Positions 1 to 7,629 of a stretch of 29,074 bases of DNA are shown here, one piece after another (the stretch's first letter is position 1; each line of letters opens with the position of its first letter). The position numbers and the translations under genes are program-made. Origin of the DNA: an uncultured Oxalobacteraceae bacterium (GTDB lineage Bacteria > Pseudomonadota > Gammaproteobacteria > Burkholderiales > Burkholderiaceae); NCBI GenBank assembly GCA_946480015.1, contig CAMLIL010000076.1, positions 1 to 29,074 on the forward strand, written 5' to 3'. The notes below the pieces were generated by a model. That model worked only from the letters and a program-made list of their open reading frames with translations, ran no database searches and was not told the origin of the DNA.

Positions 1-1129
<1,129 letters not shown>

Positions 1130-1216
1130 GCTTGAATTCTTGAAAAAAGCGCCGCGTAAAGAGAAGCCGTAATGATATCAAAACGATATCGCACCGAGCC
1201 GACCATGGCAAAAAGA

Positions 1217-1270
1217 GCGTGATTTTATCACGCGTTCCCGGCGCAAATGGGTGCGCTGGCCAATATAACA
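1217..1270. promoter_or_regulatory. Divergent secA/dciA promoter region with a 17-bp palindrome
   Basis: Two extended -10-like elements face secA: TGTTATATT (read 1270 to 1262) and TGATAAAAT (read 1230 to 1222). The second lies inside a perfect inverted repeat, GCGTGAT-TTT-ATCACGC at 1217-1233, so a protein bound there would cover the -10. On the plus strand TATAAC at 1264-1269 overlaps the first element and could serve dciA. No good -35 hexamer was found for any of them. Two GATATC palindromes 11 bp apart (1174-1179 and 1185-1190) lie in the secA leader. Function is inferred from base patterns only. Confidence 0.4.
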
Positions 1271-1367
1271 AGCCCTTGCCCACGCGAAAGATGCACAATT
1301 TCAGCGCGGCGAATCGCCACAACACAAGAGATGCCAGTCAAGAGTGCATGTGGTAAGGTTCCGTTCC

Positions 1368-1832
1368 ATGCATATCTACGGCACCAAAACCCGCAAAACT
1401 TCGATCGGCGCGACGGAATTTTTACGTCTCGACGAGAAGATGGCGCGTCTGTTGCCGACCGCAATGCGCATGGCCAGCCTGCAAAGCGACTGCGCCGCCG
1501 CCCTGCCCGCCATGGCCGGCAATTGCGATGTGCTGTCGTTCGAACAGGCCAGGCTGGTACTGGCCGTGCCGAGCTCGGCGGTTGCCGCCAAGCTCAAGCA
1601 GCAGCTGCCCAAGTTGCAGCTGGCCCTGCACAAGCGCGGCTGGCAGGTGGAAGACATCAAGCTCAAGGTCCAGGTGGCGCGTGCCATGGCGCCGGTCGTG
1701 CACACGCGCCAGCTGGTCTTGCCCAAGACGGCAGTGTCGGCCTTTGCCGAACTGGGCGACAGCCTGCCCGATACCCCGCAAAACGCTACCCTGATTGCCG
1801 CCATCAAGGCGATGGCGGCCCGGCGCCGTTGA
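1368..1832 (+). CDS. dciA: DciA-like DUF721 protein (154 aa)
   Basis: This is a small basic protein of the DUF721/DciA family, the group that recruits or loads the replicative helicase DnaB in bacteria lacking DnaC. Visible features are a polar N-terminus and a central alpha/beta segment, about residues 40-95, with alternating hydrophobic residues and the KLKQQLPKLQLAL helix. The family lies beside secA/lpxC in many betaproteobacteria, which supports the call. I chose the ATG at 1368 over the in-frame GTG at 1344 because AAGG ends 9 bases before the ATG and nothing similar precedes the GTG. It is convergent with lpxC, with 58 bp between the stops and no obvious terminator. Function rests on family membership, as no catalytic motif is expected. 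Confidence 0.8.
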   Translation: MHIYGTKTRKTSIGATEFLRLDEKMARLLPTAMRMASLQSDCAAALPAMAGNCDVLSFEQARLVLAVPSSAVAAKLKQQLPKLQLALHKRGWQVEDIKLKVQVARAMAPVVHTRQLVLPKTAVSAFAELGDSLPDTPQNATLIAAIKAMAARRR

Positions 1833-1890
1833 GTCTACGGCGAAGCTCCTCCACGTAATCAGTGCCCATCTTTATGCACGAGCTTGCCGT

Positions 1891-2826
1891 TCAGGTGAGC
1901 GCCCACTCGCGCGCCATTTGCCGCACATACGAGGGCGGCGCACTGCCCGGCGCATCGAAGGAGACGATTTCGTAGGCATCGTCGTGCTTGAGCAATTCGA
2001 GCAGCAACAGATTGTTGAGCGCGTGGCCGGACTTGTGCGCCGTGTAGCTGGCCAGCAGCGGGTGGCCGACCAGATACAGGTCGCCGATGGCGTCGAGGAT
2101 CTTGTGGCGCACGAATTCATCGTCGTAGCGCAGGCCGTCCGAATTGAGGATGCGGTATTCATCCATGACGATGGCGTTCTCGAGCGAGCCGCCGCGCGCC
2201 AGGCCCAGGCCGCGCAGGCTTTCCACATCCTGCATGAAACCGAAGGTGCGCGCGCGCGCCACATCGTGCACGTAAGACACGTTACCGAAATCGACAGCCG
2301 CGCGCTGGGTGGTGCCATCCACGGCCGGGTGATTGAATTCAATGAAAAAATCCAGCTTGAAGCCATCGTGGGGCGACAGGCGCGCCCACTTTTCATTGTT
2401 GCCGCTGCCCTGGCGTACTTCCACGTCGCGCAGCACGCGGATGAATTTCTTGGCCGCAGGCTGCTCCTGCACGCCAGCCTGCTGCAACAGAAACACGAAG
2501 GACGACGCCGAACCATCCATGATGGGGATTTCCTCGGCCGAGACATCGACATACAGATTGTCGATGCCCAGCCCGGCGCAGGCCGACATCAGGTGTTCCA
2601 CCGTCGACACGCGCGCCTGCTCCTTGATCAGCACCGAGGCCATGCGCGTATCGCCGACGATGCCGGCGCTGGCCGCGAACTCGACCACGGGGTCGAGATC
2701 GACGCGCCGGAACACGATTCCGGTATCGGGCTGCGCAGGACGCAAGGTCAGCACCACCTTGGTGCCGGAATGCAAACCGACACCGGTCGTGCGGACTTGT
2801 TGCTTGATGGTTCTTTGTTTGAGCAT
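1891..2826 (-). CDS. lpxC: UDP-3-O-acyl-N-acetylglucosamine deacetylase LpxC (311 aa)
   Basis: LpxC is the cytosolic zinc deacetylase catalysing the committed step of lipid A synthesis. The start [10 protein letters not shown] is the classical N-terminus. The zinc and catalytic residues are visible: E77-H78 in [10 protein letters not shown]241 and D245 in HKILDAIGD, and H268 in HKSGHALNN, matching E. coli E78/H79, H238/D242 and H265. Length is normal. An upstream in-frame ATG at 2850 overlaps the stop of the PEP-CTERM gene (TGATG) and would add eight residues. I prefer 2826 on family length. No Shine-Dalgarno precedes the ATG, but a perfect TATAAT sits just upstream. About 5 kb separates the gene from ftsZ, its usual neighbour in many proteobacteria. 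Confidence 0.97.
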   Translation of the reverse strand: MLKQRTIKQQVRTTGVGLHSGTKVVLTLRPAQPDTGIVFRRVDLDPVVEFAASAGIVGDTRMASVLIKEQARVSTVEHLMSACAGLGIDNLYVDVSAEEIPIMDGSASSFVFLLQQAGVQEQPAAKKFIRVLRDVEVRQGSGNNEKWARLSPHDGFKLDFFIEFNHPAVDGTTQRAAVDFGNVSYVHDVARARTFGFMQDVESLRGLGLARGGSLENAIVMDEYRILNSDGLRYDDEFVRHKILDAIGDLYLVGHPLLASYTAHKSGHALNNLLLLELLKHDDAYEIVSFDAPGSAPPSYVRQMAREWALT

Positions 2827-2832
2827 CCGACG

Positions 2833-2838
2833 ATTATA
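2833..2838 (-). promoter_or_regulatory. Perfect -10 hexamer placed for a leaderless lpxC transcript
   Basis: TATAAT is read on the minus strand from 2838 to 2833 and is separated from the lpxC ATG by six bases (CGTCGG). Initiation at the usual distance would start the RNA at or next to the A of the ATG, and there is no ribosome binding site. No -35 match lies 16-18 bp upstream, and an upstream TG is offset by one base from the extended -10 position. It could be fortuitous. Confidence 0.4.
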
Positions 2839-2849
2839 TCCAAGTTGCA

Positions 2850-3431
2850 TCAGCCGCGCCGGCGGCGGCGGGCCGCGCCCAGCAGCACCAGGGTGCCGGC
2901 GCCGAACATGGCCCAGGTGGCGGGCTCAGGCACGGCCGCCACGCTGAGCAGCGTCTCCGGCCGCCAACTGTAGGTCTGTTCGACGAAGGTGCTGGGGTCG
3001 CGCGCGTAACTGTAATCGGACAGCCCGGTGGTGATCGCCCTGCCCGCGCCCAGATACCATTCGGGGTCGTGGCTGGCAAAGCCGAGCGTGAATGCGAGCA
3101 ATGGCGCACCTGCCGCAGCCGCGGCGGCCAGGCCGCCCGCGGGCAAGGCAAACTGGAACTCCTTGGTGCCGCAGGCATGAAATTCGGTGCTTTCGCAGCT
3201 GATGTAATCGACCGGGCCGATCCGCAGCGAGCTCAGTTCGGACCGCTCGAGCAGGCCGTCATGGTTGCTGTCCTCGCCGGCGAAACTGCCGCTCAAGGTC
3301 CACTGCGGCAGGAACTTGGCTTCCTGTTCGCTGTAAAAGCCGGTGTAGGTGAATGCCCACTGGCCCGGCTCGGCTTGAACAATGGTGCTGCAAAGGGCTA
3401 ACAGGCCCGCACAGAAAAACTTCGACCGCAT
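2850..3431 (-). CDS. PEP-CTERM sorting-domain protein with one EF-hand-like loop (193 aa)
   Basis: This is a predicted exported protein. A Sec signal peptide occupies residues 1-20 (hydrophobic core [13 protein letters not shown], likely cleavage after VQA). The C-terminus is a textbook PEP-CTERM signal: VPEPATW at about 167-173, a hydrophobic helix, then an Arg-rich tail. In this family the tail is recognised by an exosortase. Residues 54-65, [12 protein letters not shown], match an EF-hand calcium loop at positions 1, 3, 5, 6 and 12. Two cysteines (C79, C87) lie close together and may pair. AGGAG sits six bases before the ATG. No exosortase gene is in the window, so it must act from elsewhere. 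The molecular role is unknown; a surface or extracellular-matrix role is typical of the class. Confidence 0.85.
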   Translation of the reverse strand: MRSKFFCAGLLALCSTIVQAEPGQWAFTYTGFYSEQEAKFLPQWTLSGSFAGEDSNHDGLLERSELSSLRIGPVDYISCESTEFHACGTKEFQFALPAGGLAAAAAAGAPLLAFTLGFASHDPEWYLGAGRAITTGLSDYSYARDPSTFVEQTYSWRPETLLSVAAVPEPATWAMFGAGTLVLLGAARRRRRG

Positions 3432-3449
3432 GAATACTCCTGTAAAGAG

Positions 3450-4340
3450 TTAGGCTTGTGTTTGTTCGTGGCGAATCAGGTAAATGCCGCTGCCGATGAT
3501 GATGGCCGCGCCCGCCAGCGTGTACTGGTCGGGCAGCGTGTGCCACAGGGCCCAGTCGAGCGCCACGCCGTAGGCCAGGGCCGAATATTCGAACGGCGCG
3601 ACGACGGACGCCTGGCCGGAATTGAAGGCTTCGGTAATGGCCAGCTGGCCGAGGAAACCGGTCACGGCCAAGGCAGACAGTAACAGGAAATCGCCGCTAT
3701 TGGGCGCAACCCAGGCTGGTACGGCCAAGCCTGTTGCGCCGGCACCCATGAACACGATTACCCACAGCACCGTGTGCTCGGATCGGTCGGTGCGCCCCAG
3801 CACGCGCGCGGCGGTGGCCGAGATTGCATAGCAGGCGGCCGCGCCGAGAATGGCCACGCCGCCCAGGCTGAGCATGCCGTCACCGTCCGGACGCAGCGCG
3901 ATGAACACGCCGCCCAGGCATACCACGATGGCCGCCCAGCGTGCCAGGTTGACACGCTCTTTCAAAACCAGCATCGACAGCGCCGTGATCAGCGCCGGCG
4001 AGATGAAGAAAATCGCGTACGCCTGCGCCATCGACAGCTCGCGCAGTCCGTACACGAACAGCGCGATGGTGGCGATCGACAACGCCCCGCGCAGCGCGTG
4101 CAGGGGCAGGCGCACCCGGAACATGCTGCCGAAGGCGCCGCGCCAGCCGACATAGGCGAGCACCAGCGGCAGCGAGGTCAGCGCGCGCAGGGCCGCCACC
4201 TGCATGGCCGGAAAGCGGGTCGACAGCAGTTTGAGCACGCAGTCCATCAGGGCGAACAGGGCCACCGCGATCAGCATCGCGTAGATGCTGCGCAGATTGC
4301 TTTGCCGGCGCGCGGCGACAGTGAGCTGCGGTGCGTTCAT
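3450..4340 (-). CDS. EamA/DMT-superfamily inner-membrane permease (296 aa)
   Basis: This is a drug/metabolite transporter superfamily protein with about ten hydrophobic helices arranged as two EamA repeats. The first covers about residues 18-140 and includes the conserved AIFFISPALITALSMLVLKERV segment ending in the typical LKERV loop. The second covers about 155-290 and includes the PFEYSALAYGVALDWALW segment. Proteins of this type export or import small metabolites; the substrate cannot be read from sequence. The ATG at 4338-4340 is preceded by AGGGG with five bases spacing. A longer open frame continues upstream through the peroxiredoxin gene but is only its shadow. The gene follows the peroxiredoxin terminator by about 15 bp, so it depends on read-through or on a promoter I could not recognise. 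Confidence 0.88.
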   Translation of the reverse strand: MNAPQLTVAARRQSNLRSIYAMLIAVALFALMDCVLKLLSTRFPAMQVAALRALTSLPLVLAYVGWRGAFGSMFRVRLPLHALRGALSIATIALFVYGLRELSMAQAYAIFFISPALITALSMLVLKERVNLARWAAIVVCLGGVFIALRPDGDGMLSLGGVAILGAAACYAISATAARVLGRTDRSEHTVLWVIVFMGAGATGLAVPAWVAPNSGDFLLLSALAVTGFLGQLAITEAFNSGQASVVAPFEYSALAYGVALDWALWHTLPDQYTLAGAAIIIGSGIYLIRHEQTQA

Positions 4341-4355
4341 GTGACCCCTGAAGCG

Positions 4356-4378
4356 AAAAACGGCGCCGCAGCGCCGTT
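4356..4378 (-). terminator. Rho-independent terminator after the peroxiredoxin gene
   Basis: On the minus strand an 8-bp perfect stem AACGGCGC/GCGCCGTT with loop TGCG is followed by a run of five T. It ends 21 bp beyond the peroxiredoxin stop and just upstream of the ribosome binding site of the EamA gene. Confidence 0.8.
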
Positions 4379-4399
4379 GTTGCCGATGGCGGGTGAGAC

Positions 4400-4906
4400 T
4401 TAAGCCAGTTGCTTGAGCAGGGTTTCGGCGTTCGAGACTTCGAACTTGCCGCCCTCTTCCACGTTGAGCTGCTTGACGACGCCGTCTTCGACCAGCATCG
4501 AGTAGCGCTGCGAGCGGGTACCCATGCCGTACTTGGAGAAGTCCGCGTCCAGGCCGAGAGCCTTGCTGTAGGCGGCGTTGCCGTCCGCCATCATGCGCAC
4601 GGTGCCGGTGGCTTTCTGGTCGCGGCCCCAGGCGCCCATGACGAAGGCGTCGTTGACCGAGATGCACCAGATTTCGTCGACGCCCTTGGCTTTCAGTTCT
4701 GCGGCGTGCTGGACATAGCCTGGCACGTGCTGTGCCGAGCAGGTTGGCGTGTAGGCGCCGGGCAGGCCGAAGATGGCGATCTTCTTGCCTTTGACCAGGT
4801 CGGCGACCTGGAAGGTGTTGGGGCCGAGCGAGCAACCAGCGGTTTCGGTTTCGATGAATTCGGAAAGCGTGCCTTCTGGGAGGCGGTCGCCGACTTTAAT
4901 GGTCAT
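4400..4906 (-). CDS. Prx5-type peroxiredoxin (168 aa)
   Basis: This is a cytosolic thiol peroxidase that reduces hydrogen peroxide and organic hydroperoxides. The signature LPGAYTPTCSAQHVPGY carries the peroxidatic C56 with the conserved Pro and Thr of the PxxxT(S)xxC motif. Other cysteines are C25 and C81; neither position alone proves a two-Cys mechanism. Family markers such as DEIWCISVNDAFVMGAWG and RSQRYSMLVEDG are present. Length is normal for stand-alone Prx5 proteins, without a fused glutaredoxin domain. The ATG at 4906 follows AAGGA by seven bases and gives MTIKVGD, the usual start. A terminator follows directly, so it looks monocistronic. No OxyR-like site was recognised upstream. 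Confidence 0.93.
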   Translation of the reverse strand: MTIKVGDRLPEGTLSEFIETETAGCSLGPNTFQVADLVKGKKIAIFGLPGAYTPTCSAQHVPGYVQHAAELKAKGVDEIWCISVNDAFVMGAWGRDQKATGTVRMMADGNAAYSKALGLDADFSKYGMGTRSQRYSMLVEDGVVKQLNVEEGGKFEVSNAETLLKQLA

Positions 4907-4996
4907 GGGCAAATCCTTTTGGTTTTTCGGGTTGGTGGTACTTTGCTAGTATGCACGATCCCGAAAAATTCTGCAGGCCGCCATCCCGCGCGGGAC

Positions 4997-6175
4997 CTAC
5001 AGCTTCAGAAAAATTCGCCGCCGGTAGAGCGGCAACAGGATCATTCCGACCACCATCAGCAAGGCGAACGAGTACACCGCCGACGCCACGCGGGCATCGC
5101 CGATGAGTACGCCAAGGTGCCGCGCAGCCGCGCCGTGCAGGGAGCCAGATGCGAGCACCGGCAGCTGCATGAAGGTGTCGAGCAAGGTGATCAGGATGAA
5201 GGCCAAGGTGGCGTTGGCGCCATAGACCCTGATCGGAATCGCCCACGGCGGCGCGGCGCCGGGTGTAGTCAGCCGCGCCAGGGCGACCAGCACCAGCAAG
5301 GAAGACCCGCCGGACAACAGGGCAAAGCTGGGCGTCCACAGCTTTTTGATGATGGGTACCAGCGGATCGAGCGCCAGTGCGGCGACGATCAAGGCAAGCG
5401 CCAGCACGCTCAGCAACGGCAGCGCGCGGCGCGCTTCGGCACGCTGCAACAGCAGCCCGGCCAGCACGCCGAACAGCACGTTGGCGAGCGCGCCGCAAGT
5501 CGACAGCAACCCCTCCGGATCGAAGGTCACCACGCCATCGGTGGTCCCGTATGGCCACAGATGGTGGACGCCGAACACGGCACGATCGATGACGGCGGGC
5601 AGCGAATGTGCCGAGTCGAAGCAGGCGCGGCCGCAGCCGGGCGCGTCCCACAGCAGCAAAATCGCCCCATACCCCAGCAAGAGCGCGGCGGTCGCGGCAA
5701 CGACGGCGCGCGCGGACAGCGCACTGCGCCCCAGCACGGCGCACAGCGTACCGGCTGCCGCATAGCACAGGCCGATGCGCTGCAGGATGCCCATCAGGCG
5801 TACATGGCCGACGTCGAAGTAAGGCAGCAGATTGAGCAGGATGCCAAGCAGGACCAGCGCACCCGCGCGCCGCCAGACATGCAGCATGACCCTGCCGCGT
5901 CCATGGCGCGCCGCACGCTGGGCGAACGAGTACGGAATCGATGCGCCGACGCACAAAAGGAAGCTCGGGAAAATCATGTCGGCCAGCGCGAAGCCGCGCC
6001 AGTGGGCATGCGTGAGGACGGTGAAGCGGTGATCCCAGTCGCCGGCATAGGCCACCATGATCATGCCCATTACCGCCAGCCCGCGCAGCAGATCGATCGC
6101 CGCCACGCGCGGAGCCGCCCTGCGTGCCTGCTCCGGCGGGTGATCGAGAACCTTGCGTGCGGCGCGGTCGTTCAT
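4997..6175 (-). CDS. DUF5009/HGSNAT-like membrane acyltransferase (NagX-type, 392 aa)
   Basis: This is a multi-pass inner-membrane protein related to heparan-alpha-glucosaminide N-acetyltransferase (COG4299/DUF5009). Conserved features are RVAAIDLLRGLAVMGMIMV near residues 23-41, the GDWDHR segment, ADMIFPSFLLCVGASIPYS, GILQRIGLCYA at about 129-139, and FDPEGLLST at about 217. About ten to eleven hydrophobic helices follow the cytoplasmic N-terminus. Relatives called NagX occur in N-acetylglucosamine and chitin utilisation gene sets, but no other sugar gene is near it, so substrate is inference only. GAGGGG lies five bases before the ATG. A sigma70-like promoter with a LacI-type half-palindrome covers its start region, suggesting sugar-responsive repression. 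Confidence 0.85.
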   Translation of the reverse strand: MNDRAARKVLDHPPEQARRAAPRVAAIDLLRGLAVMGMIMVAYAGDWDHRFTVLTHAHWRGFALADMIFPSFLLCVGASIPYSFAQRAARHGRGRVMLHVWRRAGALVLLGILLNLLPYFDVGHVRLMGILQRIGLCYAAAGTLCAVLGRSALSARAVVAATAALLLGYGAILLLWDAPGCGRACFDSAHSLPAVIDRAVFGVHHLWPYGTTDGVVTFDPEGLLSTCGALANVLFGVLAGLLLQRAEARRALPLLSVLALALIVAALALDPLVPIIKKLWTPSFALLSGGSSLLVLVALARLTTPGAAPPWAIPIRVYGANATLAFILITLLDTFMQLPVLASGSLHGAAARHLGVLIGDARVASAVYSFALLMVVGMILLPLYRRRIFLKL

Positions 6176-6193
6176 ACAGCCCCCTCACTGGAT

Positions 6194-6236
6194 TGGAAAC
6201 GCTCCCAAATATGCGGGTATTTAGCGGTTGCGTCAA
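6194..6236 (-). promoter_or_regulatory. Promoter of the DUF5009 gene with a LacI-family-like operator
   Basis: On the minus strand TTGACG (6236-6231), a 17-bp spacer and CATATT (6213-6208) form a good sigma70 promoter. The next 14 bp, 6207-6194, read TGGGAGCGTTTCCA: a CG-centred partial palindrome (5 of 7 half-site pairs match) of the kind LacI/GalR regulators bind. It starts immediately after the -10 and covers the expected transcription start, a classical repressor position. The ribosome binding site and ATG follow within 20 bp. Confidence 0.65.
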
Positions 6237-6246
6237 GTACTTGACG
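6231..6246. repeat. Perfect 16-bp palindrome over the -35 box
   Basis: CGTCAAGTACTTGACG is fully self-complementary and contains the TTGACG -35 of the DUF5009 promoter in one half and the same hexamer on the opposite strand in the other. With CGGT (6225-6228) and ACCG (6247-6250) outside it, symmetry extends further with a two-base bulge. It may be a regulator site; no plus-strand -10 pairs with the second TTGACG. Confidence 0.55.
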
Positions 6247-6250
6247 ACCG

Positions 6251-6272
6251 AAAAAACCCGCCATCGCTGGCG
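6251..6272 (-). terminator. Minus-strand terminator just upstream of the DUF5009 promoter
   Basis: On the minus strand a CGCCA/TGGCG stem with loop GCGA is followed by GG and six T. It would stop transcripts arriving from the right, yet no minus-strand gene lies between it and the ftsZ terminator 1.55 kb away. Its 14-base AAAAAACCCGCCAT is identical to part of the ftsZ terminator. Confidence 0.6.
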
Positions 6273-6573
6273 AAAAGCAGTTCAGTTGCACACTTTTTGG
6301 CACCAGAATAGGTCTTTGGCTCCGGGAAGAGTGGCAAGCAGCGCAGCAAGTGACCGGCAGCGATAAGCCAGTGACCGGTCCGGGCCAGCGAACAGCGGCG
6401 GCGACTGTTTCCAACGGCCAGTGGTCGTGAGTGCCAGCGCCGCTCGCTGTTCGAGTAGTGCCGATTAGCAATAATGTTGTTCCTGTCCTGATATGGCGCA
6501 GGGTTCGTCTGGCCATCGCACGATAGCCTTCTCGTTCGCCGGCCCCGCGCCGGTTCGACTTCGAGAGGCTTCT
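6273..6573. other. 301-bp non-coding stretch ahead of the effector-like gene
   Basis: No gene is supported here. It holds a direct repeat AGTGACCGG at 6349-6357 and 6370-6378 (21 bp apart) and a long imperfect inverted repeat, 6389-6403 against 6438-6453 (15 paired bases, one bulge), able to fold into a long hairpin. No convincing -35/-10 pair for the downstream plus-strand genes was found. An in-frame ATG at 6493 would extend the following gene but lacks a ribosome binding site. Confidence 0.5.
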
Positions 6574-6984
6574 ATGTACCGGTACAATTCTGCTGGCAGT
6601 TTAGAAAACAAACCAAAGGTTCGGGATGGGGAGTGCGTCGCTCTCGTCCAAGAGTATGCTGGTGCGCCGCGCAGCACCACATGGCGGGCTGGTGAGCGGG
6701 TAGTGGAATCGAGAGGGCTGCTTCCCGGCACCGCCATTGCGACCTTCGCAAATGGGCGCTTTCCAAGTGGGACGATGCGTCGCCATGCTGCCTTTTTTCT
6801 GCGCTATGGGCCGCGCGATGCCAGCGGCAATGCCACCTATTTTTGGGTGATTGAGCAGTATAATCACCCGCCGATCGCGCTTATCCAAGCCCGTATGTTA
6901 AATAGAAAACGTGGTCCCCAAGCGCGAGATGGTAGCTGGCCTGAGGCCAGCAATAACCCTGACGCCTTCTATGTGATCGAATGA
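6574..6984 (+). CDS. BPSL0067-family papain-like amidase, predicted peptidoglycan-targeting effector (136 aa)
   Basis: The protein resembles the BPSL0067 family, small NlpC/P60 or CHAP-like cysteine peptidases related in arrangement to Tae-type type VI secretion amidases. The motif RDGECVALVQEYA places the nucleophile at C21, MRRHAAFFLRY the histidine at H71, and WVIEQYNH the likely third residue at E94 (often Asp in relatives). The tail SNNPDAFYVIE and the segment GLLPGTAIATFANGRF are family hallmarks. There is no signal peptide, as expected for a toxin delivered by a secretion machine. GAGAGG precedes the ATG by five bases, so 6574 is preferred to the in-frame ATG at 6493. It overlaps the next gene by ATGA. 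Family recognition is from memory; the enzymatic target is inference. No type VI secretion gene is in the window. Confidence 0.8.
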   Translation: MYRYNSAGSLENKPKVRDGECVALVQEYAGAPRSTTWRAGERVVESRGLLPGTAIATFANGRFPSGTMRRHAAFFLRYGPRDASGNATYFWVIEQYNHPPIALIQARMLNRKRGPQARDGSWPEASNNPDAFYVIE

Positions 6985-7394
6985 ACATGCTGACCGCCGC
7001 GTTGGTCCTGGCACTCGCAGCACCATCATCCGCGCAGGATTACGCGTGTCCGAGCGAGCTTGCCCCATCCGCCATAAGTATGACCCAGCCGCCGCCCGGC
7101 TGGACTGGCTTCATTCCGACCAAGATATTCCTGAACGCAGTGGGCATTAGCACCGGGCCTCTAGAGAACCGGGCCACCTTGATTGGGGATTATCGCAAGT
7201 TGACGCAGGGAGCATTCACCGTGTCTTTTTCCTTGAAGGGATTGGAACAGTACGACCGGTGGGTGATGTGTCAATACGGACTAGGAAACGAAATCGTTAT
7301 CGCCAAGCTTTTGCGAGAGCCGGTTGCTCAATGTGTTGTCACTTACACCCCCGATAAGTTCGGCGGCAGGACAATAAAGGTCGTTTGCAGTTGA
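6981..7394 (+). CDS. STY0301-family secreted protein, predicted periplasmic immunity partner (137 aa)
   Basis: A Sec signal peptide (residues 1-18, hydrophobic LTAALVLALAAPSSA, likely cut before QDYACP) exports the product to the periplasm. The mature part has the STY0301 pattern: YACPSEL near the start, PPPGWTGF, a WVMCQYG segment and a closing VAQCVVTYTPD ... VVC. Four cysteines (C23, C97, C118, C136) could form two disulfides. The ATG overlaps the stop of the amidase-like gene (ATGA), indicating translational coupling. A cytoplasm-made cell-wall hydrolase coupled to a periplasmic disulfide protein is the standard layout of an effector with its immunity protein. The immunity role is inferred from that arrangement; the family call is moderately sure. 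Confidence 0.72.
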   Translation: MNMLTAALVLALAAPSSAQDYACPSELAPSAISMTQPPPGWTGFIPTKIFLNAVGISTGPLENRATLIGDYRKLTQGAFTVSFSLKGLEQYDRWVMCQYGLGNEIVIAKLLREPVAQCVVTYTPDKFGGRTIKVVCS

Positions 7395-7447
7395 ACTCCG
7401 TAATTCCGCTTCCGACTGATGGATGCGGCGGGAGGTATGAACGTTAG

Positions 7448-7518
7448 CCACAATGAAAAATGCCCGTATCAACGGTAATGCCGTTCAGTTAAGCCTGGAC
7501 GGCATTTTTCATTTGTGG
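7448..7518. repeat. 71-bp inverted repeat enclosing a terminator hairpin
   Basis: The left arm at 7448-7464 and the right arm at 7501-7518 pair over about 17 bases with a one-base bulge (ATGAAAAATGCC against GGCATTTTTCAT at the core). Inside are two mutually exclusive smaller hairpins. Both outward strands end in T runs, so it can terminate transcription in either direction. It may also be the remnant of a small mobile repeat. Confidence 0.6.
7479..7509 (+). terminator. Rho-independent terminator of the effector/immunity operon
   Basis: A 10-bp stem TGCCGTTCAG/CTGGACGGCA (one T-G pair) with loop TTAAGC is followed directly by five T, 85 bp beyond the stop of the STY0301-like gene. A competing stem AACGG/CCGTT (7471-7485) shares its left side. 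Confidence 0.8.
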
Positions 7519-7589
7519 GGTTGTAAACGCTGGCGCGGGCTGTTAACCTGCGCGGCATGTTTGATGACGCGATTCATTTTCTCGTGGCG

Positions 7590-7608
7590 AATCAGGAGGC
7601 TCCTGATT
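7590..7608. repeat. Perfect 19-bp odd palindrome
   Basis: AATCAGGAG and CTCCTGATT face each other around a single G. It lies between the operon terminator and the ftsZ-like fragment. Function is unknown; a dimeric regulator or recombinase site would fit. Confidence 0.5.
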
Positions 7609-7629
7609 GGAGGCGCCTGGGGCAACATG

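Noticed and set aside
3450..4835. A single 461-residue fusion reaching from the EamA permease into the peroxiredoxin gene
   Set aside because: The upstream part is an out-of-frame shadow of the peroxiredoxin; a terminator and a good ribosome site separate the two genes.
6493..6573. N-terminal extension of the amidase-like protein from an upstream ATG
   Set aside because: No ribosome binding site precedes it, whereas GAGAGG precedes the ATG at 6574 that gives the family-like start.
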